NCBI GenBank assembly: GCA_938038975.1 | Contig: CALHVP010000146.1 | Location: forward strand, 1 to 56,362 | DNA length: 56,362 bases | Direction: 5' to 3' | Source: an uncultured Maribacter sp. | GTDB taxonomy: Bacteria > Bacteroidota > Bacteroidia > Flavobacteriales > Flavobacteriaceae | Program-made: the position numbers and the translations under genes | The notes under the pieces: generated by a model | Seen by the model: only the letters and a program-made list of their open reading frames with translations | Told to the model about the DNA's origin: nothing | Databases searched by the model: none | Part shown: positions 1-7,662 of the stretch, one piece after another | Layout: every line of letters starts with the position of its first letter | How positions within the stretch are numbered: the stretch's first letter is position 1

Positions 1-130
1 TATACGATTATAAACGTTTGTAAAGGTATATTATTCCTATACTATACTGCTATAATCAATGAACACCAGACATGATACGATTATTACTAAATTGCAGATA
101 TAAAAGATATATATAACATATGTTCTATAT

Positions 131-150
131 ACAATTGTTAGCAAAAATTT
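131..150. repeat. right end of an attC-like palindromic module
   Basis: GTTAGC at 137-142 followed by an AT-rich stretch sits just before the first gene. It matches the right-end motif found again at 1834-1839. The left part of this module would lie in the AT-rich sequence from about position 1 or outside the window. A 10-bp palindrome AACATATGTT lies at 115-124 next to it. The assignment rests only on similarity to the other modules in the first 4.3 kb. Confidence 0.35.
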
Positions 151-155
151 AAATA

Positions 156-446
156 TTGAGTAGTAAAAAAAATATTGGATTAGTAATTGTGGTTCTTGTC
201 ATAGGGTACAATATCTATGATTATTTTAAGGTCAAGCATACTTTGTTAAGTGCTGAAATTGAAAAATGTAGTAATAAATACACTGCAGCATATTCAGATT
301 TGGATAAAAAGGTTGCAGATAAATTTTGTGCTTGTCTTTTAGAAAATCTTGGAGAAAAGTATAAAAATTCAAATACTGGCGCAGAAAATATAATCGAGAA
401 AGAAAAACTTGTATTGCAAGATTGTTTTGAAAAGGCCAAAAGATAA
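156..446 (+). CDS. small membrane-anchored Cys protein, unknown function
   Basis: This 96-residue protein begins at a TTG codon; no ATG in the frame gives a comparable product. Residues 7-24 form one hydrophobic segment, so the protein is probably anchored with the rest outside the cytoplasm. The remainder is charged and helical with four cysteines: one in an EKCSNKY context, a CAC pair near residue 59, and one near the C terminus (DCF). The spacing suggests one or two disulfides. I do not recognise a named family. It stands alone between two palindromic spacers, like a one-gene cassette. The TTG start is the weakest part of the call. Confidence 0.55.
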   Translation: MSSKKNIGLVIVVLVIGYNIYDYFKVKHTLLSAEIEKCSNKYTAAYSDLDKKVADKFCACLLENLGEKYKNSNTGAENIIEKEKLVLQDCFEKAKR

Positions 447-581
447 AACCTCAATACGTTTACCCGCAAGTTAGATCAATTGGATTTTAAAAAATCTCGC
501 AAATGGACTTCTCACTCATTTGTAGTCGGACTTTGAAATCTAAATGAAAAACTTGATTTGTTACTCTGAAATAAAAAAACT

Positions 582-720
582 TTTGCTAACAATACCTATA
601 ATCCATTGCGGGCGGATTTCCTAAACGGAAATCCTTAACTTTAGGCAATGGCTTGGTCTTGACGGAAAAATCCAGACGGATTTTCCCGCAACGCGATCAT
701 AGCCGAGACGTTACCCACCA
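582..720. repeat. attC-like imperfect palindrome with internal hairpins
   Basis: The left arm carries GCTAAC (585-590), then TATAATCCATTGCGGG. The right arm carries CCCGCAACGCGATCATAG, then CGTTACCCACC (709-719). The arms are complementary with mismatches over about 25 bp. The central region holds two smaller hairpins. Bottom-strand folding with bounding core motifs is the design of integron attC sites. However, the core here (GCTAAC...GTTRSC) is not the classical RYYYAAC/GTTRRRY pair, so the relationship is only an analogy. Confidence 0.4.
710..719. repeat. left copy of 10-bp inverted repeat bracketing a gene
   Basis: GTTACCCACC here is the exact reverse complement of GGTGGGTAAC at 1610-1619. 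The pair encloses the membrane-protein gene almost to the base: its start codon is at 722 and its stop codon lies inside the right copy. Confidence 0.5.
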
Positions 721-721
721 T

Positions 722-1618
722 ATGAAAAAAGAGTTCGTAATATCAATAATCATTAGTCTGACATTTTTGTCTTTAGGATTTCTTTTACTTCATTATGAAC
801 TAATTGGGTACGGATTATCATTCTTTGTCTTTTTGCCATTTGTACTTGGATACATTTTAGGTAAATCGACAATTAAAGCAATTAGTTTATGGGGTTTAAT
901 AACTTCTCTTTTCATTTTCTTCATTTTGCTATTAGCTGGTGGACTTGAAGGAATGGTTTGTATTTTAATGGCAATGCCTTTAATAATTGGAGCAGTTGCA
1001 TTTGGAGCATTAGTTAAATATCTAATCAAAAAATACGATAAGACAAATAAGAAAGAGAACTTAATAAAAAGTTCAATTATACCACTGTGTTTATTCCTAA
1101 CTTTTGGATTTGTAGAAACAGAATTGACCAAAAACGTAAACCATACAATTGAGGTAAAGTCTGAAATAATTTTACCCTATTCCTCAATGGAAGTCCATGA
1201 AACGATAAAATCTGTTGACACACTAAATGTCGAAAAACCATTCTTAATGAAGCTTGACTTACCTATTCCTCAAAAATGTATTCTTGAGGAAGAAAAAGTT
1301 GGAGCATTAAGAACTTGTTATTTTGAAGAGGGGAAAATAATAGAACGTGTAACTGAACTCGAAAAAGGAAAAATATTACGAATGGACGTAATAGATTATC
1401 AATTAACAGGTAGAAAATGGTTTGAATTTAAAGAAGCTATTTACACATTTGAAGAACTCAAAAACGGGAACTGCAAAATGACCCGAATAACAACTTACTC
1501 TTCTGAATTATATCCAAGATTATATTGGCAACCTCTTGAAAAAATTGGAATTGAACAAGAACACGATTATGTATTTAAGAATTTAGTAAAAGACTTGAAA
1601 AATAAATACGGTGGGTAA
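722..1618 (+). CDS. polytopic membrane protein of unknown function
   Basis: The 298-residue product starts at ATG 722. The frame is open further upstream, but those codons lie inside the palindromic spacer and encode an implausible charged leader. About four hydrophobic helices fill residues 5-110 (for example around FVISIIISLTFLSLGFLLL). A further one follows near residues 120-135 (SSIIPLCLFLTFGFV). The C-terminal 160 residues are soluble and resemble a SRPBCC/START-like polyketide-cyclase fold (EILLPYSSMEVHETI, then alternating strands, then a final amphipathic helix). That resemblance is a guess from pattern. The gene is bracketed by a perfect 10-bp inverted repeat (710-719 and 1610-1619). 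Confidence 0.65.
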   Translation: MKKEFVISIIISLTFLSLGFLLLHYELIGYGLSFFVFLPFVLGYILGKSTIKAISLWGLITSLFIFFILLLAGGLEGMVCILMAMPLIIGAVAFGALVKYLIKKYDKTNKKENLIKSSIIPLCLFLTFGFVETELTKNVNHTIEVKSEIILPYSSMEVHETIKSVDTLNVEKPFLMKLDLPIPQKCILEEEKVGALRTCYFEEGKIIERVTELEKGKILRMDVIDYQLTGRKWFEFKEAIYTFEELKNGNCKMTRITTYSSELYPRLYWQPLEKIGIEQEHDYVFKNLVKDLKNKYGG

Positions 1619-1619
1619 C
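1610..1619. repeat. right copy of 10-bp inverted repeat bracketing a gene
   Basis: GGTGGGTAAC contains the stop codon TAA (1616-1618) of the membrane-protein gene and pairs exactly with 710-719. It also supplies the left core (GGTAAC) of the next spacer module. Confidence 0.5.
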
Positions 1620-1876
1620 AAAGAACTGTGGTAAAAAACAAACAAATTCTTGGTTTAATTGAAAATCAGATTAAAAAATAATGAAAGCACATATGGCACA
1701 CCCATAGTCTAGCACTATATGACTCATTGACAGACCCAGGGTTGCGGGTAAGGAGTTATACAAGAGGCTTGTCTAGACATTGGCAAGGAAAAAGTTAGTT
1801 ATTATGCCGTTTTAGAGTAGTACTAGCTAAAACGTTAGCAAAGCTCAAAACAAAGGAAACTATTTCTTTAATTAGG
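1619..1876. other. non-coding spacer ending in a GTTAGC module
   Basis: No gene is seen. The spacer begins with GTAACAAAG and ends with GTTAGCAAAG (1834-1843), where GCTAA-AACG-TTAGC (1826-1839) forms a small perfect hairpin. A GGGTTGCGGGT stretch near 1740 recalls the TTGCGGG inner arm of the module at 582-720. It looks like a diverged member of the same spacer family. Confidence 0.4.
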
Positions 1877-3790
1877 CTATTTCTTTTCATTTGGAAAAGT
1901 TACAGTAATGGTTGTGCCTGTACCTTCTTTGCTAACAACATAAATTTCCCCATCGTTTCTTTTTATAAATTCAGAACTTAATACAAGACCAAGTCCACTT
2001 CCTTTTTCGCCTTCTGTACCTGGAACTCCTTTCGGTTTTTGTATGGAAAAAAGATTCTTACTAAACTCAGACGACATTCCAACACCAGTATCGGAAACTA
2101 CTATTTTAATTTGGCTTGAAGTTTGGGTGACCAATACATTAACAATACCCTTTCTTGGGGTGAACTTAATGGCATTGTTGATTAAGTTACGAATGACAAA
2201 TTCAACCTGATCTTTATCCCCTATAAGATGGGGATTACCGTTTATAGAGGTCAGTAAACTCACCTCTTTGTTATTGGCAATTGCTTTGAAGATATCACAG
2301 ATCTCTTGAACGACAGTCCTTAGATTTATAGACTCTTTTTTATCCTCGATTGTATTCATTTGGGTTTGTGCCCAAATAATTAGATTGTCTGCCATCTTAA
2401 GGGTATTATCCAGAGATGTGCTCAGTTTTTTTCCTAAACTTTGAATTTCTTCTTTGCTAATAAAATCAATATGATCCACTAAAACGGAGCTAAAAGATTT
2501 TAGGGAAGCTAAAGGACTCCTTAAATCATGGGCAACAATGCTAAAAAATTTGTTTTTAGTGGCATTAAGTTCTTGTAATTCAGACTTCTGATTATTAATC
2601 GTATCATTTTGAGACTTGAGTTCCCTATTAATTTGTTTAAGTTTTCTTAAAATTAAAAACAAGGCAATTAGAAAAAAAGAGGTGACAAACAAACTGATAT
2701 TACGATAAAATATAGTTGAGGCTTGGCTCGAATTTTCTTTATAAAGCTTCTCTGTTGTTTTATTTAGTTGGTGAATTGAAGTCATACTTTCTGTGAGTCT
2801 GTTTCTGTCTTCCAATTGTATTCGTTGTAGGTCGCCAGAAAGGTCATCGTATGCAATAAGATAAAGCTTTACTTTCTCAAGTTTATTCTGATTTAAATAA
2901 AATGTTTGTATTTCATGATATACTTTAAGTAGGAGCTTTTTTAAATTGAATTTTTTACAAAACGCTTCTACTTGTTCAAGGTACTTATACTCAAGTTTAT
3001 AGTTTTTAGCTAGTTTGGCCATTGCAGCCAATTGCATCATAGCTTCTACAGTTGCTACTTTTTGTGCGTTATCTCCAAGTTCATCAGATATGCTAATAAC
3101 TTTTTTAAAATAATAGCTGGCAGAGTCTGGTTGGTTTTCACTTTCTTTTATCAGTCCCATTACTTTGTAGCAGCTTGAAAGTACGGGAAGGTTAAAAATG
3201 GAATCATTGATATGTATAGCCATTCTAGTAAAATGTTTGGCCTTGGCAAACTCCTTGTGGTTGTAATAACTCTCACCTAGATTATGTGCAGATACTCCTA
3301 TCCGCTCAGTCACATCTTGACTCTTAAAAAGTTCAAAAGACTTTTTATGAAATTTTATTTCTAGGTCACGATTATTTAAGCTTCGATATATGTGTCCCAA
3401 AGAAATATAGCAATTTGCTATTCCTTTCTCATCGCCCCGATTTTCAAAAATATCAATGGCCTTTTGAACATATTCCATGCTCATAAAATAATTATCATTT
3501 AAGGCATAAATGCTAGATAGTATTCTATAGCTATAGGCGATGCCATCAATATCGTTGACCTCGATTGCTAATTGTAAGGCCTCTTCAGCGTATTCCAAAG
3601 ATTTAATATTGTCTACGTAGGTTAACTCCCTGCTTAGGGTATATAAGATATTTATTTTCTCTTTCGTAGTAAGCTCTGGTTGAGAAATCAATTTTTGAAG
3701 CTCTTGAACGTTTTGTGCTCCAACTAGAAAGGTGCTCAGTAAAATGAAAACCAAATAACATGCTTTCATGTTTGCAAATAGAAATTTCAT
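1877..3790 (-). CDS. TPR-containing membrane sensor histidine kinase
   Basis: A signal peptide (residues 1-25, cleavage after GAQ) is followed by an extracytoplasmic array of about six TPR units (residues 35-320). Then come one membrane helix (363-381), a coiled coil (382-412), a HisKA domain with the phospho-acceptor His421 in a VAHDLRSPL motif, and a HATPase domain. The HATPase shows an N box (NLINNAIKFTP), a G1 box (DTGVGM) and a G2 box (GSGLGL). This is the common Bacteroidota class in which periplasmic TPRs sense an unknown signal. There is no adjacent response regulator, so the partner is elsewhere. A second Met at residue 8 (3769) is an equally possible start. The gene is read opposite to its neighbours and is flanked by palindromic spacers on both sides. 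Confidence 0.88.
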   Translation of the reverse strand: MKFLFANMKACYLVFILLSTFLVGAQNVQELQKLISQPELTTKEKINILYTLSRELTYVDNIKSLEYAEEALQLAIEVNDIDGIAYSYRILSSIYALNDNYFMSMEYVQKAIDIFENRGDEKGIANCYISLGHIYRSLNNRDLEIKFHKKSFELFKSQDVTERIGVSAHNLGESYYNHKEFAKAKHFTRMAIHINDSIFNLPVLSSCYKVMGLIKESENQPDSASYYFKKVISISDELGDNAQKVATVEAMMQLAAMAKLAKNYKLEYKYLEQVEAFCKKFNLKKLLLKVYHEIQTFYLNQNKLEKVKLYLIAYDDLSGDLQRIQLEDRNRLTESMTSIHQLNKTTEKLYKENSSQASTIFYRNISLFVTSFFLIALFLILRKLKQINRELKSQNDTINNQKSELQELNATKNKFFSIVAHDLRSPLASLKSFSSVLVDHIDFISKEEIQSLGKKLSTSLDNTLKMADNLIIWAQTQMNTIEDKKESINLRTVVQEICDIFKAIANNKEVSLLTSINGNPHLIGDKDQVEFVIRNLINNAIKFTPRKGIVNVLVTQTSSQIKIVVSDTGVGMSSEFSKNLFSIQKPKGVPGTEGEKGSGLGLVLSSEFIKRNDGEIYVVSKEGTGTTITVTFPNEKK

Positions 3791-3882
3791 ACTTCAGAGG
3801 GAATTTGTAAGAAATTATATGTAATACGTTTAGGATATAAAGGTAATTTAGCTAAAAAAATGGAAGAACGTTTAAAATTCTT

Positions 3883-3911
3883 AGTTGAGTTTGTAGCTTA
3901 CAAACTCAACT
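3883..3911. repeat. perfect 13-bp stem hairpin
   Basis: AGTTGAGTTTGTA (3883-3895) is the exact reverse complement of TACAAACTCAACT (3899-3911), with GCT as the loop. No run of T follows on either side, so it is not a standard terminator. It lies about 90 bp upstream of the divergently placed kinase start and may be a relic of a small mobile repeat. Confidence 0.5.
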
Positions 3912-4120
3912 TATTAAATTAATCATCTTAAGCTAACCTGTACAGGTCATAATTCAAATTCATTAACTTTAGGAAAGTTTAGATAAAGCAGGCGCTAACA
4001 CACGAGATAAAACGTTGGTGTTCATTTTAAATAAGAATAGAAAAGTATTGGATGAAAAGGTAAGTGAAAAATTTATTAACGATAAATTCGATTATTTATG
4101 AAAATACCGATAAATTCCAT

Positions 4121-4344
4121 TTGCTAACAACCCATAAACGCAATGTGGGCTAATATGATTCGTTGCAGGGTTTGCGTATTTTTATGAAGTCAGTAAAATC
4201 TTTCGAATTTTGCTTTAGACAGAAAAAAAAATAAAATAAAACAAGACAAAAAGCTTTTGCTACGGTCTTTGGCGGAACGGGAATAGTTTCTCCGCTCCTA
4301 CACTACACATAACCCAAGCCTTCGCTGCAACCTAAAAACGTAAA
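4121..4344. repeat. attC-like module before the propeller lipoprotein
   Basis: TTTGCTAACAACCCATAA opens the module exactly as at 582. CGTTGCAGGGTTTGCG (from about 4161) and the facing CCAAGCC...GCTGCAACC (about 4315-4332) form the inner arms. The right core is degenerate (ACGTAAA rather than ACGTTAG). The next gene starts at 4345, immediately behind it. Confidence 0.35.
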
Positions 4345-5385
4345 ATGAAATTTCTTCTGTCAATGTTAATAGTACTTCTATTTATTTCTTGTAACGGACA
4401 GAAAAACAAATCTGTTGAAACAAAAAAACCTAAAGTTTATACTGATGCTGATATTGTTACAAGTAGTTTAATTGATAAAAATGGAACCTTATGGTTTGGA
4501 ACATCAACCGAAGGACTTTATAAATATGTGGATGGAAAATTCACAAATTTTAATGAAATAAATAGTCTTTGTTCCAACCAAATATGGAGCATTATTGAAG
4601 ACGACAAAGGACTAATTTGGTTGGCAACAAATAAAGGCTTGTGTACGTATAATGGTAAAATATTCACTCAAATTTCACTTCCATATATTGACATAAGTAG
4701 TGAATGGTACAAGAATATTTATCCAACGGTAAACCCAAATCAAGCAAATTCTATAATTCAGGACAAAAAAGGAATATTTTGGATTGGAACTTCGGGTGGA
4801 GGTGCTTATAAATATGATGGAAAAATATTTGAGAATATTTTAGCTGACAAAGGCAGCAAATATGAAGACAGTCTTCATCACAACGTCATACAAAATATTA
4901 TCCAGGACAAAAACGGTAATATTTGGTTTGCTTCTATGAGTAATGGCGGAATTACTCGGTTTGATGGTGAATCATTTAAGGATTTTAAAAACAATAATGG
5001 ATTAAGTGATACTATGGTTCGCTATCTATATCAAGACAAAAGAGGGAATATTTGGATAGGGACAAACGGAAATCGAAATGGTGGATTGGACAAATTTGAC
5101 GGAAACACTTTTACAAACTTCAATGAAGAAAATGGATTATGCAGTAATAATATTACTGTTATATTTCAAAGCTCTGACGGGAAAATTTGGTTTGGTAGCG
5201 ATAGAGCAGCTATTTGTTATTATGAAAATGGAGAATTCAAATCATTTGAAAAATTAGCAGGAATTTCAATCAGGACAATAACAGAAGATACAGATGAAAA
5301 TATATGGTTTGGTGGCAGAAAAGGAAGTCTGTGGAGATATGACGGTGAGAAATTGAACGACCTAACACAATTGAAAAATGAGTAA
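4345..5385 (+). CDS. beta-propeller (Reg_prop) lipoprotein
   Basis: A lipoprotein signal peptide with lipobox LLFISC (Cys16) is followed by a series of about seven propeller blades. Each blade has the pattern IxDxxGxxWFGTxxxGxxxYDGxxFxxF, for example GTLWFGTSTEGLYKY and GNIWFASMSNGGITRFDG. These are the repeats found in the sensor part of Bacteroidota hybrid two-component regulators. Here the propeller stands alone: no YYY domain, membrane helix, kinase or HTH follows. It is probably a surface or periplasmic ligand-binding lipoprotein. The gene follows directly on a palindromic module with no neighbour in the same operon. Confidence 0.75.
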   Translation: MKFLLSMLIVLLFISCNGQKNKSVETKKPKVYTDADIVTSSLIDKNGTLWFGTSTEGLYKYVDGKFTNFNEINSLCSNQIWSIIEDDKGLIWLATNKGLCTYNGKIFTQISLPYIDISSEWYKNIYPTVNPNQANSIIQDKKGIFWIGTSGGGAYKYDGKIFENILADKGSKYEDSLHHNVIQNIIQDKNGNIWFASMSNGGITRFDGESFKDFKNNNGLSDTMVRYLYQDKRGNIWIGTNGNRNGGLDKFDGNTFTNFNEENGLCSNNITVIFQSSDGKIWFGSDRAAICYYENGEFKSFEKLAGISIRTITEDTDENIWFGGRKGSLWRYDGEKLNDLTQLKNE

Positions 5386-5490
5386 AATTTAAAAATTAGG
5401 CTTATGTATAATTTGAAAAGCTAGCGCCTTTTTACACGCCAGGTTTCATCCACAAGACCTTTGCACTTAATTATAACCAACCAATAATAA

Positions 5491-6195
5491 ATGATCAAAC
5501 TCTTTAGAAAAATTAGACAAAACTTACTTTCGGAAGGAAAAACTGGGAAATACCTGAAGTATGCCATTGGTGAAATCATACTTGTGGTAATCGGAATTTT
5601 AATTGCTCTGCAATTAAACAATCTGAACGAGAATAAAAAAAATGAGGTGTTTGAAAAGGAAATACTTTCTCAAATTCAAGAAAATTTAAAAAGCGATAAG
5701 TTAGTCTTAAAACAAATCGAATTAAATTTTATAAAGGCTATTGTATCTTCAAAAAAAATACTAACTGCTGAAGAATCTCAAAAAACTGAGGATAGTATTA
5801 AAATTTGGCTTGGAGCAATAATACAATTTGACAGATTTCAACCACTTACTAATGCTTATGAGGTATTGAAATCAAATGGTTTGGATAGAATTTCAAATAA
5901 ACAATTACGGTTCTTGCTAGGGAAATATTATGACGATGAGTCCTTAAGAATGATAAAATCAATAAACGATATCGAAATAGCTTTTAATGACCATTGGATA
6001 CCTATTTTATTTGAGGAAACCGTAGAATTTGAATTTAAAAAATCTGTGGAACTAAAAGATTATAGTGTTTTACTGAAGTCTTCGAAAGAACGGAATATTT
6101 TAAAATTAAGTCGCGATAATTATTCATCTGGAATTAATAGGATAAAGAGCGGAATATTGACAATCGAGGAAATACAGAAATTGATAGAGAAATAA
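5491..6195 (+). CDS. DUF6090 family membrane-anchored protein
   Basis: The N terminus has the hallmark of this Bacteroidota family: a basic amphipathic start (MIKLFRKIRQNLL), a GKTGKYLKYAIGEI stretch, one membrane helix (about residues 29-46, ILVVIGILIALQLNNL) and then a helical extracytoplasmic domain. The total of 234 residues is normal for the family. Function is unknown. Members are often found singly or in tandem in accessory regions. It is preceded by a 105-bp gap with TATAATTTG near 5410 as a possible weak -7 element. Confidence 0.75.
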   Translation: MIKLFRKIRQNLLSEGKTGKYLKYAIGEIILVVIGILIALQLNNLNENKKNEVFEKEILSQIQENLKSDKLVLKQIELNFIKAIVSSKKILTAEESQKTEDSIKIWLGAIIQFDRFQPLTNAYEVLKSNGLDRISNKQLRFLLGKYYDDESLRMIKSINDIEIAFNDHWIPILFEETVEFEFKKSVELKDYSVLLKSSKERNILKLSRDNYSSGINRIKSGILTIEEIQKLIEK

Positions 6196-6277
6196 AATAA
6201 AGAAAGCAAAACACCTTATTTAATTTATTGCTACTTCTAGCCTATATACTAAAATTCTTAAATCTCAAATTAACACA

Positions 6278-6853
6278 ATGATTCGCAGTTTTACAATCCT
6301 TTTTCTTGTAGTTGTAATTTGCTCATGTTCCAGCAGTTCTAAACTTATAGCTCCAGTTATCAAACCCGAAATTCCAATAGATATATTAAGTAAAAAAGGA
6401 ATTGCTGCATATAGTCCAAAGTACAAACAATACTATTTTAAGTTTCTTACCTATTTGTTTTACAATAAAGATGATGCTTATAATAGTTTTGAAGGAGACT
6501 TTGTTAATGTAAACCATGTTAAAATGTCTAACCTAAATATCATGGCTGGGTATTGGAGTTCTTATCAACAACATAAAACCTCGCTTGTTGTGTTACTTAC
6601 CATGACCGAAACTTCTACTTTTCCTTTAAATGAATTGCCTATTACCGTTATTTCAAGTAAACATGGTAAGTTTACAACCCAAACTTTGAACGGTAATAAA
6701 TTTAATGATATCCAACAGAGAACTTTATTTATTAAAAAACTAATTCTTGAAAATGAGTATGATATTATCAACAAAGTATATGATGACGTTATTACCATCA
6801 CAGTTGGAGAACAGCAGTATACCTTTTTAAATCCGGAGTTAGAATTAGATTAA
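6278..6853 (+). CDS. putative lipoprotein, unknown function
   Basis: This 191-residue protein has a lipoprotein signal peptide (residues 1-15) with lipobox VICSCS, so it is probably anchored in a membrane. The mature part alternates beta-strand-like and polar segments and ends in a strand-rich stretch (ITITVGEQQYTFLNPELEL). I do not recognise a domain. It lies convergent with the following gene, with 45 bp between the stops. Confidence 0.6.
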   Translation: MIRSFTILFLVVVICSCSSSSKLIAPVIKPEIPIDILSKKGIAAYSPKYKQYYFKFLTYLFYNKDDAYNSFEGDFVNVNHVKMSNLNIMAGYWSSYQQHKTSLVVLLTMTETSTFPLNELPITVISSKHGKFTTQTLNGNKFNDIQQRTLFIKKLILENEYDIINKVYDDVITITVGEQQYTFLNPELELD

Positions 6854-6898
6854 CAACTATCTATTTAAAATGCTTAACTATTTAGAGTGCATATATAA

Positions 6899-7558
6899 TT
6901 AGAAAAACGCTCGATACTGCATCACCCTATAATCTAAGGTATTAAAAGACGGGTCTTCAGCTTTCATTTTTTTGTAGCTATCTAAACTGCCTACTGCCCT
7001 ATTCGCTGCTCCAGATGGTGCAGTTAAAGAAACTGTCTTTATTTTCAACTTCGTTGTTGGGTGTGTAAAAGAATGAATACGGGGTACTATATTAGACAAT
7101 ACTTCCAAATTTATGTTGTTTTCTTTAAGGTGCTTCCTAAAGAAATATTCTGGGCCGTTTTTACTGTTTCCTCCTGTAAATAATAAAGTATCAACATTAG
7201 GACATTGCTCTAGATATCCAAGCAGATTTCTAAGTTGTATGTCTTGCATTCCTAAATCTGATGCATCTATCTTTTTACGTTCGGCAGATGCTACAATATC
7301 GCAGATGCCAATCTTGCGGTCTTGTAAAAAAGCCTTACGTTCTGCAATAGCCCTTTCTGTAGTTTCAAAGCTTAGGTTTAGATTAAAAATACGATTCAGA
7401 ATAGGCCATAGTTGACCATCTCTACTACCATAACAAAAATTCACATCACCATCTTTTAAGTCTCCCTGTGTAAATCTGGGCGGCGGTAATGTGCCCACAA
7501 TAAGCTTTGTGGCTTCTTTAAATAAATAAGGTTCGTATGGGTGTGTATGTAAAAACAA
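6899..7558 (-). CDS. uracil-DNA glycosylase superfamily protein
   Basis: The 219-residue protein carries the two signature regions of the UDG fold. One is an N-terminal nucleotide-binding loop (LIVGTLPPPRF, residues 21-31) followed by FCYGSRDGQLWPIL. The other is a C-terminal leucine-intercalation-like loop (SLTAPSGAANRAVGS), comparable to the TSP-A-R motif of mismatch-specific glycosylases. ICDIV and LLFTGGNSKNG match the central strands. Activity on uracil or another damaged base is inferred from fold only; the classical catalytic Asp/His pattern of family 1 is not present. The gene is monocistronic. Confidence 0.72.
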   Translation of the reverse strand: MFLHTHPYEPYLFKEATKLIVGTLPPPRFTQGDLKDGDVNFCYGSRDGQLWPILNRIFNLNLSFETTERAIAERKAFLQDRKIGICDIVASAERKKIDASDLGMQDIQLRNLLGYLEQCPNVDTLLFTGGNSKNGPEYFFRKHLKENNINLEVLSNIVPRIHSFTHPTTKLKIKTVSLTAPSGAANRAVGSLDSYKKMKAEDPSFNTLDYRVMQYRAFF

Positions 7559-7623
7559 GAATGAAAATTTTGATGTTTAATTTAGAAATCAACAACCTAA
7601 TTTACTAACTTTAAAGGAATGGA

Positions 7624-7639
7624 ACCTCTAATTAGAGGT
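7624..7639. promoter_or_regulatory. 16-bp perfect palindrome upstream of ribosomal protein THX
   Basis: ACCTCTAATTAGAGGT is a perfect palindrome 23 bp upstream of the THX start codon. A possible -7-like TAACTTTA lies just before it near 7607. A symmetric site between promoter and start codon fits an operator for a dimeric repressor, but no regulator is encoded beside it. Confidence 0.4.
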
Positions 7640-7662
7640 AAATAATTAATCTTAAAATTTAT

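Larger units (their letters stand above)
447..721. other. non-coding spacer with nested palindromes
   Basis: No credible gene is seen. The distal part (about 582-720) is an imperfect inverted repeat. GCTAAC (585-590) and ATTGCGGG on the left face CCCGCAAC and GTTACC (710-715) on the right, so the strand can fold on itself. Inside lie two further hairpins: GGATTTCC/GGAAATCC at 614-634 and GGAAAAATCC/GGATTTTCC at about 664-683. The structure resembles a recombination attachment site more than a promoter or terminator. Confidence 0.45.
3791..4344. other. 550-bp spacer with hairpin and two module remnants
   Basis: No gene is seen. It holds a perfect 13-bp stem hairpin (3883-3911), an AACTTT-AGG-AAAGTT inverted repeat near 3966-3980, a short GCTAAC...GTTGGT pair (3994-4019), and a longer module starting at GCTAAC 4123-4128. 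The longer module contains CGTTGCAGGG and GCTGCAACC as facing arms and ends at the start of the next gene. Confidence 0.45.

Noticed and set aside
653-721. Upstream extension of the membrane-protein gene from a GTG/TTG-type start
   Set aside because: The 23 extra codons fall inside the palindromic spacer, encode a charged stretch before a hydrophobic helix, and ATG 722 gives a natural membrane-protein start.
131-4344. Classical chromosomal integron
   Set aside because: No integrase gene is present and the core motifs do not fit the standard RYYYAAC/GTTRRRY pair; kept only as an attC-like observation.
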